Shown here: positions 43,520-51,764 of the stretch, piece after piece
Position numbering within the stretch: the first letter of the stretch is position 1
Layout: the number at the start of each line of letters is the position of its first letter
NCBI GenBank assembly: GCA_021732665.1
Contig: JAKFUL010000017.1
Location: 1 to 64,000, forward strand
Reading direction: 5' to 3'
Length of the DNA: 64,000 nt
DNA from: Acetobacteraceae bacterium
GTDB lineage: Bacteria > Pseudomonadota > Alphaproteobacteria > Acetobacterales > Acetobacteraceae
Position numbers and translations under genes: made by a program
Notes under the pieces: generated by a model
Seen by the model: only the letters and a program-made list of their open reading frames with translations
The model's database searches: none
Told to the model about the DNA's origin: nothing

Positions 43520-43864
43520 ATGACCGAAACCCGGGTGTATTGCGACGGCTCCTGCCCTGTCTGCTCACGCGAGATCGCCCAGTACCGGCGCGCCCGTGGC
43601 GCGGAGGCGCTGCGCTTCATCGATGTGACGCAATGCAGCGAGGTGGCGCTGGGCGAGGGGCTGACGCGCAACCAGGCCCTTGCCGCCATGCATGTCCGCC
43701 GCGCCGATGGCAGCCTGGTCAGCGGTGCCCGGGCCTTCGGCGAGATCTGGGGCGCGCTGCCGGCCTTCCGGCCGCTGGCCCGGGTGATGCGCATGCCGGG
43801 CATGGGCCGCGTCGCCGACCTGGCCTATGCCGGCTTCCTGCGGCTGCGGCGGCTGTGGCGTTAG
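43520..43864 (+). CDS. DCC-family thiol-disulfide oxidoreductase-like protein (DUF393)
   Basis: 114 residues, the size of this thioredoxin-like family. It opens with the family signature VYCDGSCPVC (C12-C15 of the CPVC motif) and continues RFIDVTQCSEVALGEGLT and the DGSLVSGARAFGEIW helix. It has a C-terminal basic run. Likely a membrane-associated or cytoplasmic redox protein; partner unknown. Confidence 0.87.
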   Translation: MTETRVYCDGSCPVCSREIAQYRRARGAEALRFIDVTQCSEVALGEGLTRNQALAAMHVRRADGSLVSGARAFGEIWGALPAFRPLARVMRMPGMGRVADLAYAGFLRLRRLWR

Positions 43865-43886
43865 CCGGGGGGACCGGCGTCCGGCG

Positions 43887-44483
43887 CTACTCCTGATGCG
43901 CCAGGAAATGCGCCAGCGCGCGGATATCCCCATCCGTCAGCCCATTCATCAGCCCGTTCATGTTGGTGTCCGTGCCCACTCGCGCCCCATCGCGGTATTC
44001 CGCCAGTGTGTGCTCCAGAAAATCCTCGCGCTGGTGGTTGATGCGCGGGATGTTGGCGCGGCCGGCATAGGTCGGCAGGTGGCAGGCATTGCAGTTCCGC
44101 CCGGCCGAGATCTCGGCGCCGCGGGCCATCAGCGCGGGGTTGGCCGGGCCGCGATCGGCGCGGCGCTCGCTGGGCAGGGAGGCGAACCAGGCCGCCAGAT
44201 CCTCGATCTGCTGGTCGCTCATGCCGCGCATCGGCTCGACCATGGCGGGCACGCGGCGGATGCCCTCGCGGAACAGGATGAGCTGCAGGGTGGTGAATTC
44301 CGCCTGCTGCCCGGCCAGCGAGGGAATGATGGGCGTGTCGGATACCCCGCGCGGCCCGTGGCATTGGGCACAATTGCGGGCTTCGGCCAGGGCCGCGCCG
44401 CGCGCGGCATCCTGGGCCTGGGCTGAAAAGGCGAGGGCGGCGGCCATCACGGCCGCCGCCCCCATCGTCACGAAACTTCTCAC
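43887..44483 (-). CDS. Di-haem cytochrome c (c4-like)
   Basis: 198 residues, signal peptide MRSFVTMGAAAVMAAALAFSAQA. Two CxxCH haem sites: C38-AQ-CH (42) and C131-NA-CH (135), with a Met-containing stretch after each, the pattern of cytochrome c4-type electron carriers. GTG 44483 overlaps the dehydrogenase stop (GTGA), so it is co-translated with the PQQ-dependent enzyme and is the probable electron acceptor for it. Confidence 0.9.
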   Translation of the reverse strand: MRSFVTMGAAAVMAAALAFSAQAQDAARGAALAEARNCAQCHGPRGVSDTPIIPSLAGQQAEFTTLQLILFREGIRRVPAMVEPMRGMSDQQIEDLAAWFASLPSERRADRGPANPALMARGAEISAGRNCNACHLPTYAGRANIPRINHQREDFLEHTLAEYRDGARVGTDTNMNGLMNGLTDGDIRALAHFLAHQE

Positions 44484-45682
44484 CGGCCGTAGCTGATCCG
44501 GTAGATCGCGCCATTCTGCTGGTCGGAGATCAGCAGCGAGCCGTCGGGCATGGTCAGCGCGCCCGAGGGCCGGCCGATGAAACGGTTGTTCGCCTCATCG
44601 CGGAAACCGGTCAGGAAGGGTTCGCGGATCAGCCGCCCGCCCTCGCCCTCACGCACCGTGATGACCTCGAAGCCCGAGAGCCGCTCGCGGTTCCAGGAGC
44701 CCGCCAGCGGGATGAACATCGCGCCGCGATAGCGCTCCGGGAAGGCCGTGCCGGTGTAGAAATGCGTGCCCACGGGTGCGACATGCGGCCCCAGGATCAG
44801 CGCCGGCGGCGGGAATTCGGCGCAGAGCCGACCATTCACCGCCGGGTCCTGGAAGCCGCCGGCGCACCACGGGTAGCCATGGTGTTCGCCGCGCCGCGCC
44901 GCCACATGCAGCGTGTCGGAGGGGTTGTCATTGCCCGCCCAGTCGCGCGCATGATTGCTGAACCAGAGCTGGCCGGTGCGGGGGTGGAAGTCGAAGCCCA
45001 CCGAATTGCGCACGCCGCGCGCCTCGATCCGGCGGTCGGTGCCGTTGGGCAGCCAGCTTTCGATCAGGGCGAAGCGATCGCCATCGGTGTCGCAGATGTT
45101 GCAGGGCACGCCGCGGGGAATGTACAGGCGGCCATCGGGGCCGAAGGCGATGTGCTTCCAGCCGTGATGCGCCTCGGTCGCCTGGCCGAAGGCGGCGGTG
45201 AGGTCGACCGGCTGCGGGTTGGTGAGGTTGGCCTCCACATTGTCCACGCGCAGCACCCGGTGCATGGCGGCGATGTAGAGCGCGCCGTCACGCACGGCGA
45301 GGCCCGAGGGCTGTTCCAGCCCCGACATGAAGGTGCTGGTCTGGCGCTGGCCGTTCACGTCGCGGATCGCGTAGACGCGGCCGATCACGCGCGTGCCGCC
45401 GAAGACGGTGCCGTTCGGCCCGAGCGCCATGGCGCGGATGCCCGGCATGCCCGAGGCCCAGAGCTCGACGCGGAAACCCTCCGGCACGCGCAGCGCGGCC
45501 ACAGGGATGGCGTCGGGCGCGGTGACGGTCAGGCGCGGGGCGTGCGGCGCCAGGGTGGAGCCGGACATCTCGGCCGGCCGGCCCTGCTGCCAGGCCGGGG
45601 GCGCTGCGGGGGCCTGGGCGAATGCCAGCGCCGGGCTGAGCATGATGCCCGCGGCGAGGAGGCTGCGAATGTGCTGTTTCAT
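44480..45682 (-). CDS. PQQ-dependent soluble sugar/sorbosone dehydrogenase-type protein
   Basis: 400-residue exported beta-propeller. Signal peptide up to SPALAFAQ. Segments of the PQQ-binding six-bladed enzyme: GLEQPSGLAVRDGALYIA, EAHHGWKHIAFGPDGRLYI, the Cys pair VPCNICD, RNSVGFDFHPRTGQLWFSNH and RRGEHHGYPWC, which supply the PQQ-near His and Asp/Asn residues. Resembles L-sorbosone or aldose dehydrogenases; true substrate unknown. It is preceded 95 bases upstream by pqqE and followed by a cytochrome c gene, so the module is self-contained. Confidence 0.87.
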   Translation of the reverse strand: MKQHIRSLLAAGIMLSPALAFAQAPAAPPAWQQGRPAEMSGSTLAPHAPRLTVTAPDAIPVAALRVPEGFRVELWASGMPGIRAMALGPNGTVFGGTRVIGRVYAIRDVNGQRQTSTFMSGLEQPSGLAVRDGALYIAAMHRVLRVDNVEANLTNPQPVDLTAAFGQATEAHHGWKHIAFGPDGRLYIPRGVPCNICDTDGDRFALIESWLPNGTDRRIEARGVRNSVGFDFHPRTGQLWFSNHARDWAGNDNPSDTLHVAARRGEHHGYPWCAGGFQDPAVNGRLCAEFPPPALILGPHVAPVGTHFYTGTAFPERYRGAMFIPLAGSWNRERLSGFEVITVREGEGGRLIREPFLTGFRDEANNRFIGRPSGALTMPDGSLLISDQQNGAIYRISYGR

Positions 45683-45777
45683 GGTTGTTTCCCTCCCGAT
45701 CCTTGTGGATCGATGACGCCATAGAAAGGTGCCGCGGCGAAGCTGGCAAGATGGTCATCCCGCCGGCACCCGCGAAT

Positions 45778-46860
45778 TCAGCGCCTCGCGGAGAATTCAC
45801 GGTAGCGAAAGCCGCTTTCCCCGGCGCTTTCCAGCGCCTCGGCCAGCAGGTGATGATATGGCGAGAGGGCACAGGCCGGGTCGGTCGCGGCCGCGTCGCC
45901 GGTGAGTGCGAAGGCCTGGCAGCGGCAGCCGCCCCAGTCGCGCTCGGCGTGTTCGCAGCCCCGGCAGGGGCTTGGCATCCAGCCCGTGCCGCGGAAGGCC
46001 TGGAAGGCCGGGTCATCGGCCCAGATCGCCGCCAGCGGCGTCTGCCGCGCATTGGCGAAGACCATGCCGGTGATCGACTGCGCGGCGTGGCAGGGCAGCA
46101 CCTCGCCGCCCGGCGCCACGGCGAGGAAGCGCTGCCCCCAGCCGCCCATGCAGGGTTTCGGCCGGCTGGCATGGTAGTCGGGCACGACATAGTCGATCAC
46201 CAGCCGGCCCTGATGCGCGCTTCGGGCGGCCTTGACGATGGCGGTCGCGGCATCGAGCTGTCCGCGCGTGGGCAACAGCGCGTCGCGGTTCTCCAGCGCC
46301 CAGCCATAATATTGCACATGCGCCACCTCGATCCGCGCCGCGCCCCATTCCAGGGCGAGCGCGATGAGATCGGGCAAATTGTGCAGATTCTGCCGGTGGA
46401 CCACGGCGTTGAGCGTCAGCGGCAGCCCCGCGGCACGCACCAGCCCCGCCGCCTCGGTCTTTTTCGCATGCGCACCTTTCATGCCGCCGATCCGCTCCGC
46501 CCCGCCTTCCTGGGCGTCCTGGACCGAAAGCTGGACGTGATCGAGCCCGGCCGCGCGCAGCCGCTCCACCAGCCCGGCATCGAGCAGCACGCCGGCGGTG
46601 ATGAGGTTGGTGTAGAGCCCGGCGGCGCGGGCGGCGGCGGTGATCTCCACGATGTCGCGCCTGGCCGTGGGCTCGCCGCCCGAGAGATGCACCTGCAGGC
46701 AGCCCAGCCGCGCGGCCTGGCCGAAGATGTCCGCCCATTCCCCGGTGGACATCTCGGCCGCCGCCCGCGCCAGCTCCATCGGGTTGGAGCAATAGGGGCA
46801 GCGCAAGGGGCAGCGATGGGTCAGCTCGGCCAGCAGGGCGAGGGGGGGCGCGGGGATCAC
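45778..46860 (-). CDS. pqqE: PqqA peptide cyclase (radical SAM)
   Basis: 360-residue radical SAM enzyme that links Glu and Tyr of PqqA. The N-terminal 4Fe-4S motif is C17xxxC21xxC24 in THRCPLRCPYCS. Then HLSGGEPTARRDIV, an auxiliary-cluster region with MGGWGQRF, CHAA and the C-terminal SPCRGCEHAERDWGGCRCQA cluster ligands. The GTG at 46860 overlaps the pqqD stop by 4 bases. Ends 95 bases before the dehydrogenase start. Confidence 0.96.
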   Translation of the reverse strand: MIPAPPLALLAELTHRCPLRCPYCSNPMELARAAAEMSTGEWADIFGQAARLGCLQVHLSGGEPTARRDIVEITAAARAAGLYTNLITAGVLLDAGLVERLRAAGLDHVQLSVQDAQEGGAERIGGMKGAHAKKTEAAGLVRAAGLPLTLNAVVHRQNLHNLPDLIALALEWGAARIEVAHVQYYGWALENRDALLPTRGQLDAATAIVKAARSAHQGRLVIDYVVPDYHASRPKPCMGGWGQRFLAVAPGGEVLPCHAAQSITGMVFANARQTPLAAIWADDPAFQAFRGTGWMPSPCRGCEHAERDWGGCRCQAFALTGDAAATDPACALSPYHHLLAEALESAGESGFRYREFSARR

Positions 46861-47114
46861 TTCACGATCGCGCCGCGGTTGATCAGATCGTCCAGCATGG
46901 TCCGGACATCGGCCGCGATCACCGGCGCGGGGGCGGCGAATTTCTCCGCCAGCGTCGCCACGATGGCGATCTCGTCGCGCTCGCCATCGATCAGGCGGAG
47001 GACTTCGAGGGCGATCTCATCGGGGATGAACATGCGCTCGGGCGCCATGACGATCCAGCGCTGCCGCGCCTGGTCGTGCTGCAGGCGGACGCCGGGGGCG
47101 AAGCGCGGCGTCAC
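46857..47114 (-). CDS. pqqD: PQQ biosynthesis peptide chaperone PqqD
   Basis: 85 residues. PqqD binds the PqqA peptide for PqqE and is a RiPP recognition element. Visible: RFAPGVRLQHDQARQRWIVMAPERMFIPDEIALEVLRLIDGERDEIAIVATLAEKF, with the family's LNxxG-less AxEVL and DG motifs. GTG 47114 overlaps the pqqC stop (GTGA) and its end overlaps pqqE, so the three are strictly coupled. Confidence 0.93.
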   Translation of the reverse strand: MTPRFAPGVRLQHDQARQRWIVMAPERMFIPDEIALEVLRLIDGERDEIAIVATLAEKFAAPAPVIAADVRTMLDDLINRGAIVK

Positions 47115-47824
47115 GGGCGGTAGGCCCCAGGGGGCGGCAGCGCCGGCTCGACATAGGCAAAATGCAGCGCATCCAGCTGCGCCCAGAGCAGGTCGCATTT
47201 GAACCGCAGCGCCGCCAGGCAGAGTTGCTGCTTCTCCACCGTATCCGCGTGCTCCTTCACATAGCCCAGGGCGAATTGCACATCGGCGGGAGCCTGGGTC
47301 AGGCGCGGCTTGAAGTAGGCCAGGGTCTGCTCGGAGACGAAATCGTAATTGGCCAGCATGCCCGAGACCCGCTCACGGATGATGTCGGTGGAAAACATTT
47401 CGGTGAGGGAGCTGGCGATGGCTTCCAGCACCGAACGCTCGCGCACGAAATGCACATAGGCATCCACCGCGAAGCGCGTGCCCGGCAGCAAGCCGGCGAG
47501 CGAGACGACATAATCCCGGTCGATCCCCAGCCCATCGGTCAGCGCCAGCCAGCGCTCGACGCCGCCCGCGGCGTCGCCGGAGCCGTCATGGTCTTCCAGG
47601 CGGCGGCGCCATTCGCGGCGCAGCGCGGTCGTCGGCAGGCGCGCCAACAGGGAAGCGTCCTTCGCCGGGATACAGGCCTGGTAATAGTAGCGGTTCAGCG
47701 CCCAGGCCTGGACCTGCGGCTTGGAGAGCTTTCCGCCATGCAGCAGGTGATGGAAGGGGTGGTGCACATGGTAGCGCTCGGCACCGATGGCACGCAAAGC
47801 GGCTTCGAATTCATCGGGTGCCAT
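47111..47824 (-). CDS. pqqC: Pyrroloquinoline-quinone synthase
   Basis: 237-residue helical oxidase that makes the last ring-closing oxidation of PQQ. RYHVHHPFHHLLHGGKLS (the substrate-binding His-rich N-terminus), WALNRYYYQACIPAKDA and FSTDIIRERVSGMLANYDFV are diagnostic. The AAGGAGG at 5 bases before ATG 47824 decides the start; it is not coupled to pqqB because a duplicated stub lies between. Confidence 0.95.
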   Translation of the reverse strand: MAPDEFEAALRAIGAERYHVHHPFHHLLHGGKLSKPQVQAWALNRYYYQACIPAKDASLLARLPTTALRREWRRRLEDHDGSGDAAGGVERWLALTDGLGIDRDYVVSLAGLLPGTRFAVDAYVHFVRERSVLEAIASSLTEMFSTDIIRERVSGMLANYDFVSEQTLAYFKPRLTQAPADVQFALGYVKEHADTVEKQQLCLAALRFKCDLLWAQLDALHFAYVEPALPPPGAYRP

Positions 47825-47895
47825 CGGCGCCTCCTTCACTTTGGCCGCTCCGCGGCGGCACCGATGGCACGCAAAGCGGCCTCGAATTCATCGGG
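47780..47895. repeat. 39-base direct repeat at the pqqC start
   Basis: The same 39 bases occur at 47780-47818 and 47857-47895 with one difference (T/C at position 25), a period of 77 bases. They encode DEFEAALRAIGA of the PqqC N-terminus, once in the real gene and once in the stub. Confidence 0.9.
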
Positions 47896-47901
47896 GTTCA
47901 T
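47836..47901 (-). CDS. Stub of pqqC: 21-codon reading frame between pqqB and pqqC
   Basis: Reads MNPDEFEAALRAIGAAAERPK then TGA. The first 14 codons are a copy of the PqqC N-terminus (MAPDEFEAALRAIGA), the last are unrelated. Its ATG overlaps the pqqB stop by one base (TGATG), the typical coupling for the ancestral pqqC. I infer that a tandem duplication left this remnant and gave the real pqqC a new ribosome site. Probably vestigial, perhaps translated as a short leader. Confidence 0.7.
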   Translation of the reverse strand: MNPDEFEAALRAIGAAAERPK

Positions 47902-48803
47902 CACAGCGAAAACTCCATGCCGTCGAAGGCCACTTCCCAGCCGGCGGCGGCGGCCTCGGCGCGCGGCGCGCTGTCATCCAGCAACAGGGGATTGGTGTTG
48001 TTGAGGTGGATGAGGATGCGGCGTGCCACGCCCAGGGCACCAAAAGCCTCGATCGTGCCGCCCGGCCCACTGACCGGCATATGCCCCATGCGACGCCCGG
48101 TCTTGGGGCCGGCGCCGGCGGCGATCATCTCGTCATCCGCCCACAAGGTGCCGTCGAACATCACGCAGGCGGCGCCGCGCAGGCGTTCGCGCAGGGCAGG
48201 GGTCATCATCGCGCAGCCGGGGATGTAATGCAGCGCCGGGCCGCCGGCGGAAATGGCCAGGCCCAACGCCTCGCCATCCTCGGCGATGGCCGGCGCATCG
48301 GCGTTCTCGGCGAAGAGCGGCACCTTGCCCGGCACGACATAAGGCGTGATGGACACCCCGTTGGTCTCGAAGGCCTGGCCGGGCATGATCGCATGGCGGC
48401 TGACGAATTCGGGGTTGAGCGCGCGGAAGATCGGGTTGTCCTCCAGCACCTGAAGGGTCGTGGCGGCGGCGAACAAGGAAAAGGCCTGCCTCTCGCGCAG
48501 ATGCAGAAGCCCGGCGATGGCGTCCACCTCCGCCCCCGTCAGCACCACGGCGGAGATGGGCGAATTCCGCAGCGGCACGGGCCGGGGATGCAAGGCAGGC
48601 GTCTGGGCGATTTGCTGCCGCAGGTCGGGCGAGGCATTGACCACCACCCAATTCTGGCCGTCGGCGGAGACCGCGATGGAGGCCTGGCTGCGCGCATTTA
48701 CCGCCGCATCGCCGGCGCGGGCGCGCAAGCAACCGGGCCCGGCCGAGTTCCATTGCGGAAAGCCGCCCCCGGCCCCCGCACCCAGCACGATCACCCGCAG
48801 CAT
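47901..48803 (-). CDS. pqqB: PQQ biosynthesis protein PqqB
   Basis: 300-residue metallo-beta-lactamase-fold protein. Opens VLGAGAGGGFPQWNSAGPGC; contains ASPDLRQQI, the metal-site VVLTGAEVDAIAGLLHLRE, the GHMPVSGPGG motif and HLNNTNPLL. It is thought to act as an oxidoreductase/hydroxylase in peptide processing. First of the strictly ordered genes after pqqA. It lies 36 bases from pqqA, and the pqqC stub overlaps its stop. Confidence 0.96.
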   Translation of the reverse strand: MLRVIVLGAGAGGGFPQWNSAGPGCLRARAGDAAVNARSQASIAVSADGQNWVVVNASPDLRQQIAQTPALHPRPVPLRNSPISAVVLTGAEVDAIAGLLHLRERQAFSLFAAATTLQVLEDNPIFRALNPEFVSRHAIMPGQAFETNGVSITPYVVPGKVPLFAENADAPAIAEDGEALGLAISAGGPALHYIPGCAMMTPALRERLRGAACVMFDGTLWADDEMIAAGAGPKTGRRMGHMPVSGPGGTIEAFGALGVARRILIHLNNTNPLLLDDSAPRAEAAAAGWEVAFDGMEFSL

Positions 48804-48839
48804 GATACGACGGCCCGGGCTCTCACCCGGGCCGGCGCC

Positions 48840-48920
48840 TCAGCCGATCTCGGCGCAGGCGTAGCAGTTGATCTCGAGCGCCAGCGAGACTTCGGCGATC
48901 TTCGGGGTCTTCCAGGCCAT
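48840..48920 (-). CDS. pqqA: PQQ precursor peptide PqqA
   Basis: 26 residues, the substrate of PqqE: Glu16 and Tyr20 in LEINCYACAE give the E-x-x-x-Y pair whose side chains become PQQ. It is short and highly expressed in family members. A GGGAGAGAA ribosome site precedes ATG 48920. Two cysteines flank Tyr20, unusual against the commoner EVTMY or EINMY form. Starts the pqqABCDE-dehydrogenase-cytochrome cluster. Confidence 0.94.
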   Translation of the reverse strand: MAWKTPKIAEVSLALEINCYACAEIG

Positions 48921-48997
48921 GATGTTCTCTCCCAATGGTCGCGGCGGACTGCCGCTGGAGGCAACATGGCGGCGGGATGGAAAAGGATCAAGATCGG

Positions 48998-49957
48998 CTA
49001 TTCCAACACGATGCCGCGAGAGCGGATGATGCCCCCCCAGCGGGCGGTTTCCGCCGCCAGCGCGGCGTCGATCGCGGCCGCCCCGCGCGACGGTTGCATC
49101 ACCAGCCCCAGCGGCGCGAATCGGGCGATGAAGCCGGTGTCGGCCTGCGCCTTCGCCAGAGCCGTACGCAGCCGGGCCTCCACCGGGGCCGCCATGCCGC
49201 GCGGCGCCGCCACGCCGAACCATGTCGTGGCCTCGTAGCCAGGGAAGAATTCGGCGATGGCCGGGACATCGGGCAGCACCGCCAGCCGTTCGCGCGTGGT
49301 CACGCCGAGTGCCCGCAACCGCCCCTCGCGCACCAGCGGCAGGGCGGTCAGAATCACGTCGAAGATCACCTGCACGTCGCCGGCCATCAGCGCCAGCAGG
49401 CTGGGCGCGCTGCCGGGATAGACCACGTTCTGCAATTCGATGCCGGCCGCGATGCGGAACAATTCGCCCGCGAGATGGATCGGGTTGCCGATACCGACCG
49501 AGGCGAAGTTCAGCGGCCGCTGCCTGGCGAGTGCGACGAATTCCGGCACATCGCGCGCCGGCAGGGCCGCCGGCACGGCCATCACCAGCGGCGTTTCCAC
49601 GATCAGCGCCAAGGTCGTGAGGTCGCGCTCCACATTATAGGGCAGGCGCGGATAGAGCAGGGGGTTCATCACGATCGAGGCGCCCGAGGCCATCAGCAGC
49701 GTCTGCCCATCGGGCGGGGATTGCGCGACAAGCTGGCTGCCGATGATGGTATTGGCGCCGGGACGGTTCTCCACCAGCACGGGCTGGCCCAGATCTGCGC
49801 TCAACAGTTCGGCGATGGCGCGGGCCAGTTGGTCGGTCGTGCCGCCGGGGGCATAGGGGCAGATCAGCCGCAAGGGCCGCGTGGGCCAGGCTTGCGCCAG
49901 GGCGGGCAGCGACAGGCTGGCCAGGGCCAGCGCCCGGCGGGTGGTATGCGGCGGCAT
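48998..49957 (-). CDS. Bug/TctC-family periplasmic binding protein
   Basis: 319 residues, signal peptide to LPALAQA. Family motifs LRLICPYAPGGTTDQLARAI, VENRPGANTIIGSQLVAQSPPDGQT, GVTTRERLAVLPDVPAIAE and WFGVAAPRGM. Orphan again, without a tctAB pair. It is transcribed downstream of the SbtA-type transporter, but the link is not evident. Confidence 0.9.
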   Translation of the reverse strand: MPPHTTRRALALASLSLPALAQAWPTRPLRLICPYAPGGTTDQLARAIAELLSADLGQPVLVENRPGANTIIGSQLVAQSPPDGQTLLMASGASIVMNPLLYPRLPYNVERDLTTLALIVETPLVMAVPAALPARDVPEFVALARQRPLNFASVGIGNPIHLAGELFRIAAGIELQNVVYPGSAPSLLALMAGDVQVIFDVILTALPLVREGRLRALGVTTRERLAVLPDVPAIAEFFPGYEATTWFGVAAPRGMAAPVEARLRTALAKAQADTGFIARFAPLGLVMQPSRGAAAIDAALAAETARWGGIIRSRGIVLE

Positions 49958-49997
49958 GGCGTCTCCTCCCCGCCTGTGCCGGCGGTGCGGGCAAACC

Positions 49998-50984
49998 CTA
50001 TCCCGCGGCCCCCGCCCCGAACAGCCAGACGGCGTATTGATAATACAGCGGCAGGCCGAGAAGCAGGTTGAAGGGCAAGGTCACCCCCAGCGAGGCGGTC
50101 AGCGTGATCCCCGGATTGGCCTCGGGCAGGGCCGCCCGGCAGGCCGCCGGGGCATCGATGAAACTCGCCGAGGCGCAGATGGCGCCCAGCACGAAGGCAC
50201 CGCCCAGCGACATCCCCGTCATCCACCCCGCGCTGACGCCGACGACACCGCAGAGGATGGGAAAGAGAATCCCGAAGCCGGTCATGAACCCCGCCACCGC
50301 CGCGAAGCCACGAATTTGGCGCGCCGCCGTCATCCCCATCTCGAGCAGGAAGAGCATGAGGAAGCCGCGGAACATCCCCTCCCAGAACGGCGCGATCTGC
50401 CGCCATTGCGGCTCGGAGGCGAGCGCGCCGATCACCATGCCGCCGCTCAGCAGCAGGATGCCGCGGCCGCGCAGCGTGTCCAGGAACAGGTCGAGCATGC
50501 GGAAATTCCCGCCCGAACGGCCCATCGAAAACTTGGCCATGGCGATGGAGTAGATCACCGCGAATTCCATCATGGCGACGAGAGCGGTGATATAGCCCTC
50601 GCCCGGCGTGCCCATGGCGCGGGAGAAGGACATCGACGCGAAGAAGGTGGCGGTGGAGACCGAGCCGTAATGCGCCGCCACCGCCCCCGCATTGGCGGCG
50701 TCGAACCGCCCCAGCGCACGCATGATCAGAAAGGCCAGCGTGGGGATGGCGAAGGTGAGCAGCAGCACCACGCCCAGCGTATCGGCGATATCGGCGAACT
50801 TCACCTGGGCGATCTCCCGTCCCCCGGTCAAGCCGATGCTGAAGAGCAGGATGATGGAGAGCAGCTTGATCACCGCCTCGGGCAGTTCCAGCTCGCTTTT
50901 CAGGAAACCCGCGATGGCGCCGAGCACGAAGGTGAGGACGATGGGCTGCAACAGGTTGGTGGCGAGCAGGTCGAGTCCCGACAT
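49998..50984 (-). CDS. SbtA-type sodium-dependent bicarbonate transporter
   Basis: 328-residue protein with about ten membrane helices in two inverted halves, the fold of SbtA (DUF897). Start MSGLDLLATNLLQPIVLTFVLG; GFLKSELELPEAVIKLLSIILLFSIGLTGG; AAHYGSVSTATFFASMSF; and a matching second half with GASFIDAPAACRAALPEANPGITLTASLGVTLPFNL. Family members co-transport Na+ and HCO3-, though distant ones may use other anions. No SbtB-like gene is adjacent. A 12-base palindrome overlaps its leader. Confidence 0.85.
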   Translation of the reverse strand: MSGLDLLATNLLQPIVLTFVLGAIAGFLKSELELPEAVIKLLSIILLFSIGLTGGREIAQVKFADIADTLGVVLLLTFAIPTLAFLIMRALGRFDAANAGAVAAHYGSVSTATFFASMSFSRAMGTPGEGYITALVAMMEFAVIYSIAMAKFSMGRSGGNFRMLDLFLDTLRGRGILLLSGGMVIGALASEPQWRQIAPFWEGMFRGFLMLFLLEMGMTAARQIRGFAAVAGFMTGFGILFPILCGVVGVSAGWMTGMSLGGAFVLGAICASASFIDAPAACRAALPEANPGITLTASLGVTLPFNLLLGLPLYYQYAVWLFGAGAAG

Positions 50985-50987
50985 ATT

Positions 50988-50999
50988 ACGGAATTCCGT
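50988..50999. promoter_or_regulatory. Operator-like palindrome at the SbtA-type gene start
   Basis: ACGGAATTCCGT is a perfect 12-base inverted repeat, 3 bases from the ATG (50984). With one extra base the symmetry extends through ATTA and TAAT on the sides. On the minus strand TTGCCG and a TATACG-like box further upstream could be the promoter, so a bound repressor would block translation start. Confidence 0.45.
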
Positions 51000-51045
51000 C
51001 TAATTCATTGCTTGCGTATAATGTAGACCTGGCCTCGGCAAGCCC

Positions 51046-51315
51046 TCAACGGCGGCGCCAGGCCAATACCAGCCATGCCAGATGCGCGGGCAGCGCCGCC
51101 GAAATCCACAACGCCACCCAGAACCAGGCCTGCCCGGTCAGCGCCGCGCGCAGCGCGAGCGCCAGGAAGGCGCCGGATGCCAGGAAGGCGATCAGCGACG
51201 CCGGCGGCACCCCCTGCCCACGCCAGCGCCAGCAGGCCAGCAGCAGCGCGGCCTCCATCGCCAGCACCCCCAGAAGCAGTGTGGCGACATGGCCGCCAGC
51301 GAAAAAATCCGTCAT
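51046..51315 (-). CDS. Small three-helix membrane protein
   Basis: 89 residues with three hydrophobic segments (FFAGGHVATLLLGVLAMEAALLLACW; ASLIAFLASGAFLALALRAAL; FWVALWISAALPAHLAWLVLAW) and a basic C-terminus. No family recognised. Its start overlaps the end of the TspO-like gene by 4 bases, so it is expressed with it. Confidence 0.62.
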   Translation of the reverse strand: MTDFFAGGHVATLLLGVLAMEAALLLACWRWRGQGVPPASLIAFLASGAFLALALRAALTGQAWFWVALWISAALPAHLAWLVLAWRRR

Positions 51316-51764
51316 TCGAATTGCCCGTTGCGCCGCGTCACGGCCGCGGTGAGCACCCCCGCGCAGCCGAACCGGACCAGGCAGGGCGGCGGAAAGCAGG
51401 ACGCCAGGGGTGAATATCGCGGCGCAAGCAACAGCCGCGCAAGCGCCGGGAGCCCAAACGCCGCCCCCACTGGCGCCGCCGGATCAGGCCCGCAGGCCCG
51501 GAAGTCCATCGCGCCTGAAAACACTTTTCTCAGGCCGTTGAGCATGAGGGCGCCCCACGGATTCGCGCGGTCCACCGCGGCCTTCGGTGGCCGCCAGGCG
51601 CTGACGCCTCCGATCGCGGTCAGGGTGACGATGGCCGTCCGGACCAGGCCGAACAGCCCGTCCGCTGGCTGCCAGGCGGGCCGGGCCAGGCCGCGATACA
51701 AGCGGCCGATCGCCGGCAGCGTGCCGCCCCCCGCCGCGACCGGCACGAGGATGTTCGCGGTCAT
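51312..51764 (-). CDS. Degenerate TspO/MBR-like protein
   Basis: About 150 residues from ATG 51764 (51791 or 51800 also possible). LYRGLARPAWQPADGLFG and the TAIGGVSAWR part resemble the W/Y-x-x-L-x-K/R-P-x-W-x-P region of TspO, and LTAAVTRRN at the end resembles its last helix. But the expected VWT reads VRT and the middle helices are disrupted (VFSGAMDFRACGPDPAAPVG), so this looks like a decaying copy, although it is still coupled to the next gene. Confidence 0.42.
   Translation of the reverse strand: MTANILVPVAAGGGTLPAIGRLYRGLARPAWQPADGLFGLVRTAIVTLTAIGGVSAWRPPKAAVDRANPWGALMLNGLRKVFSGAMDFRACGPDPAAPVGAAFGLPALARLLLAPRYSPLASCFPPPCLVRFGCAGVLTAAVTRRNGQFE

Noticed and set aside
51017-51022. Perfect TATAAT on the plus strand
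   Set aside because: No plus-strand gene follows and no -35 is present at 16-18 bases.
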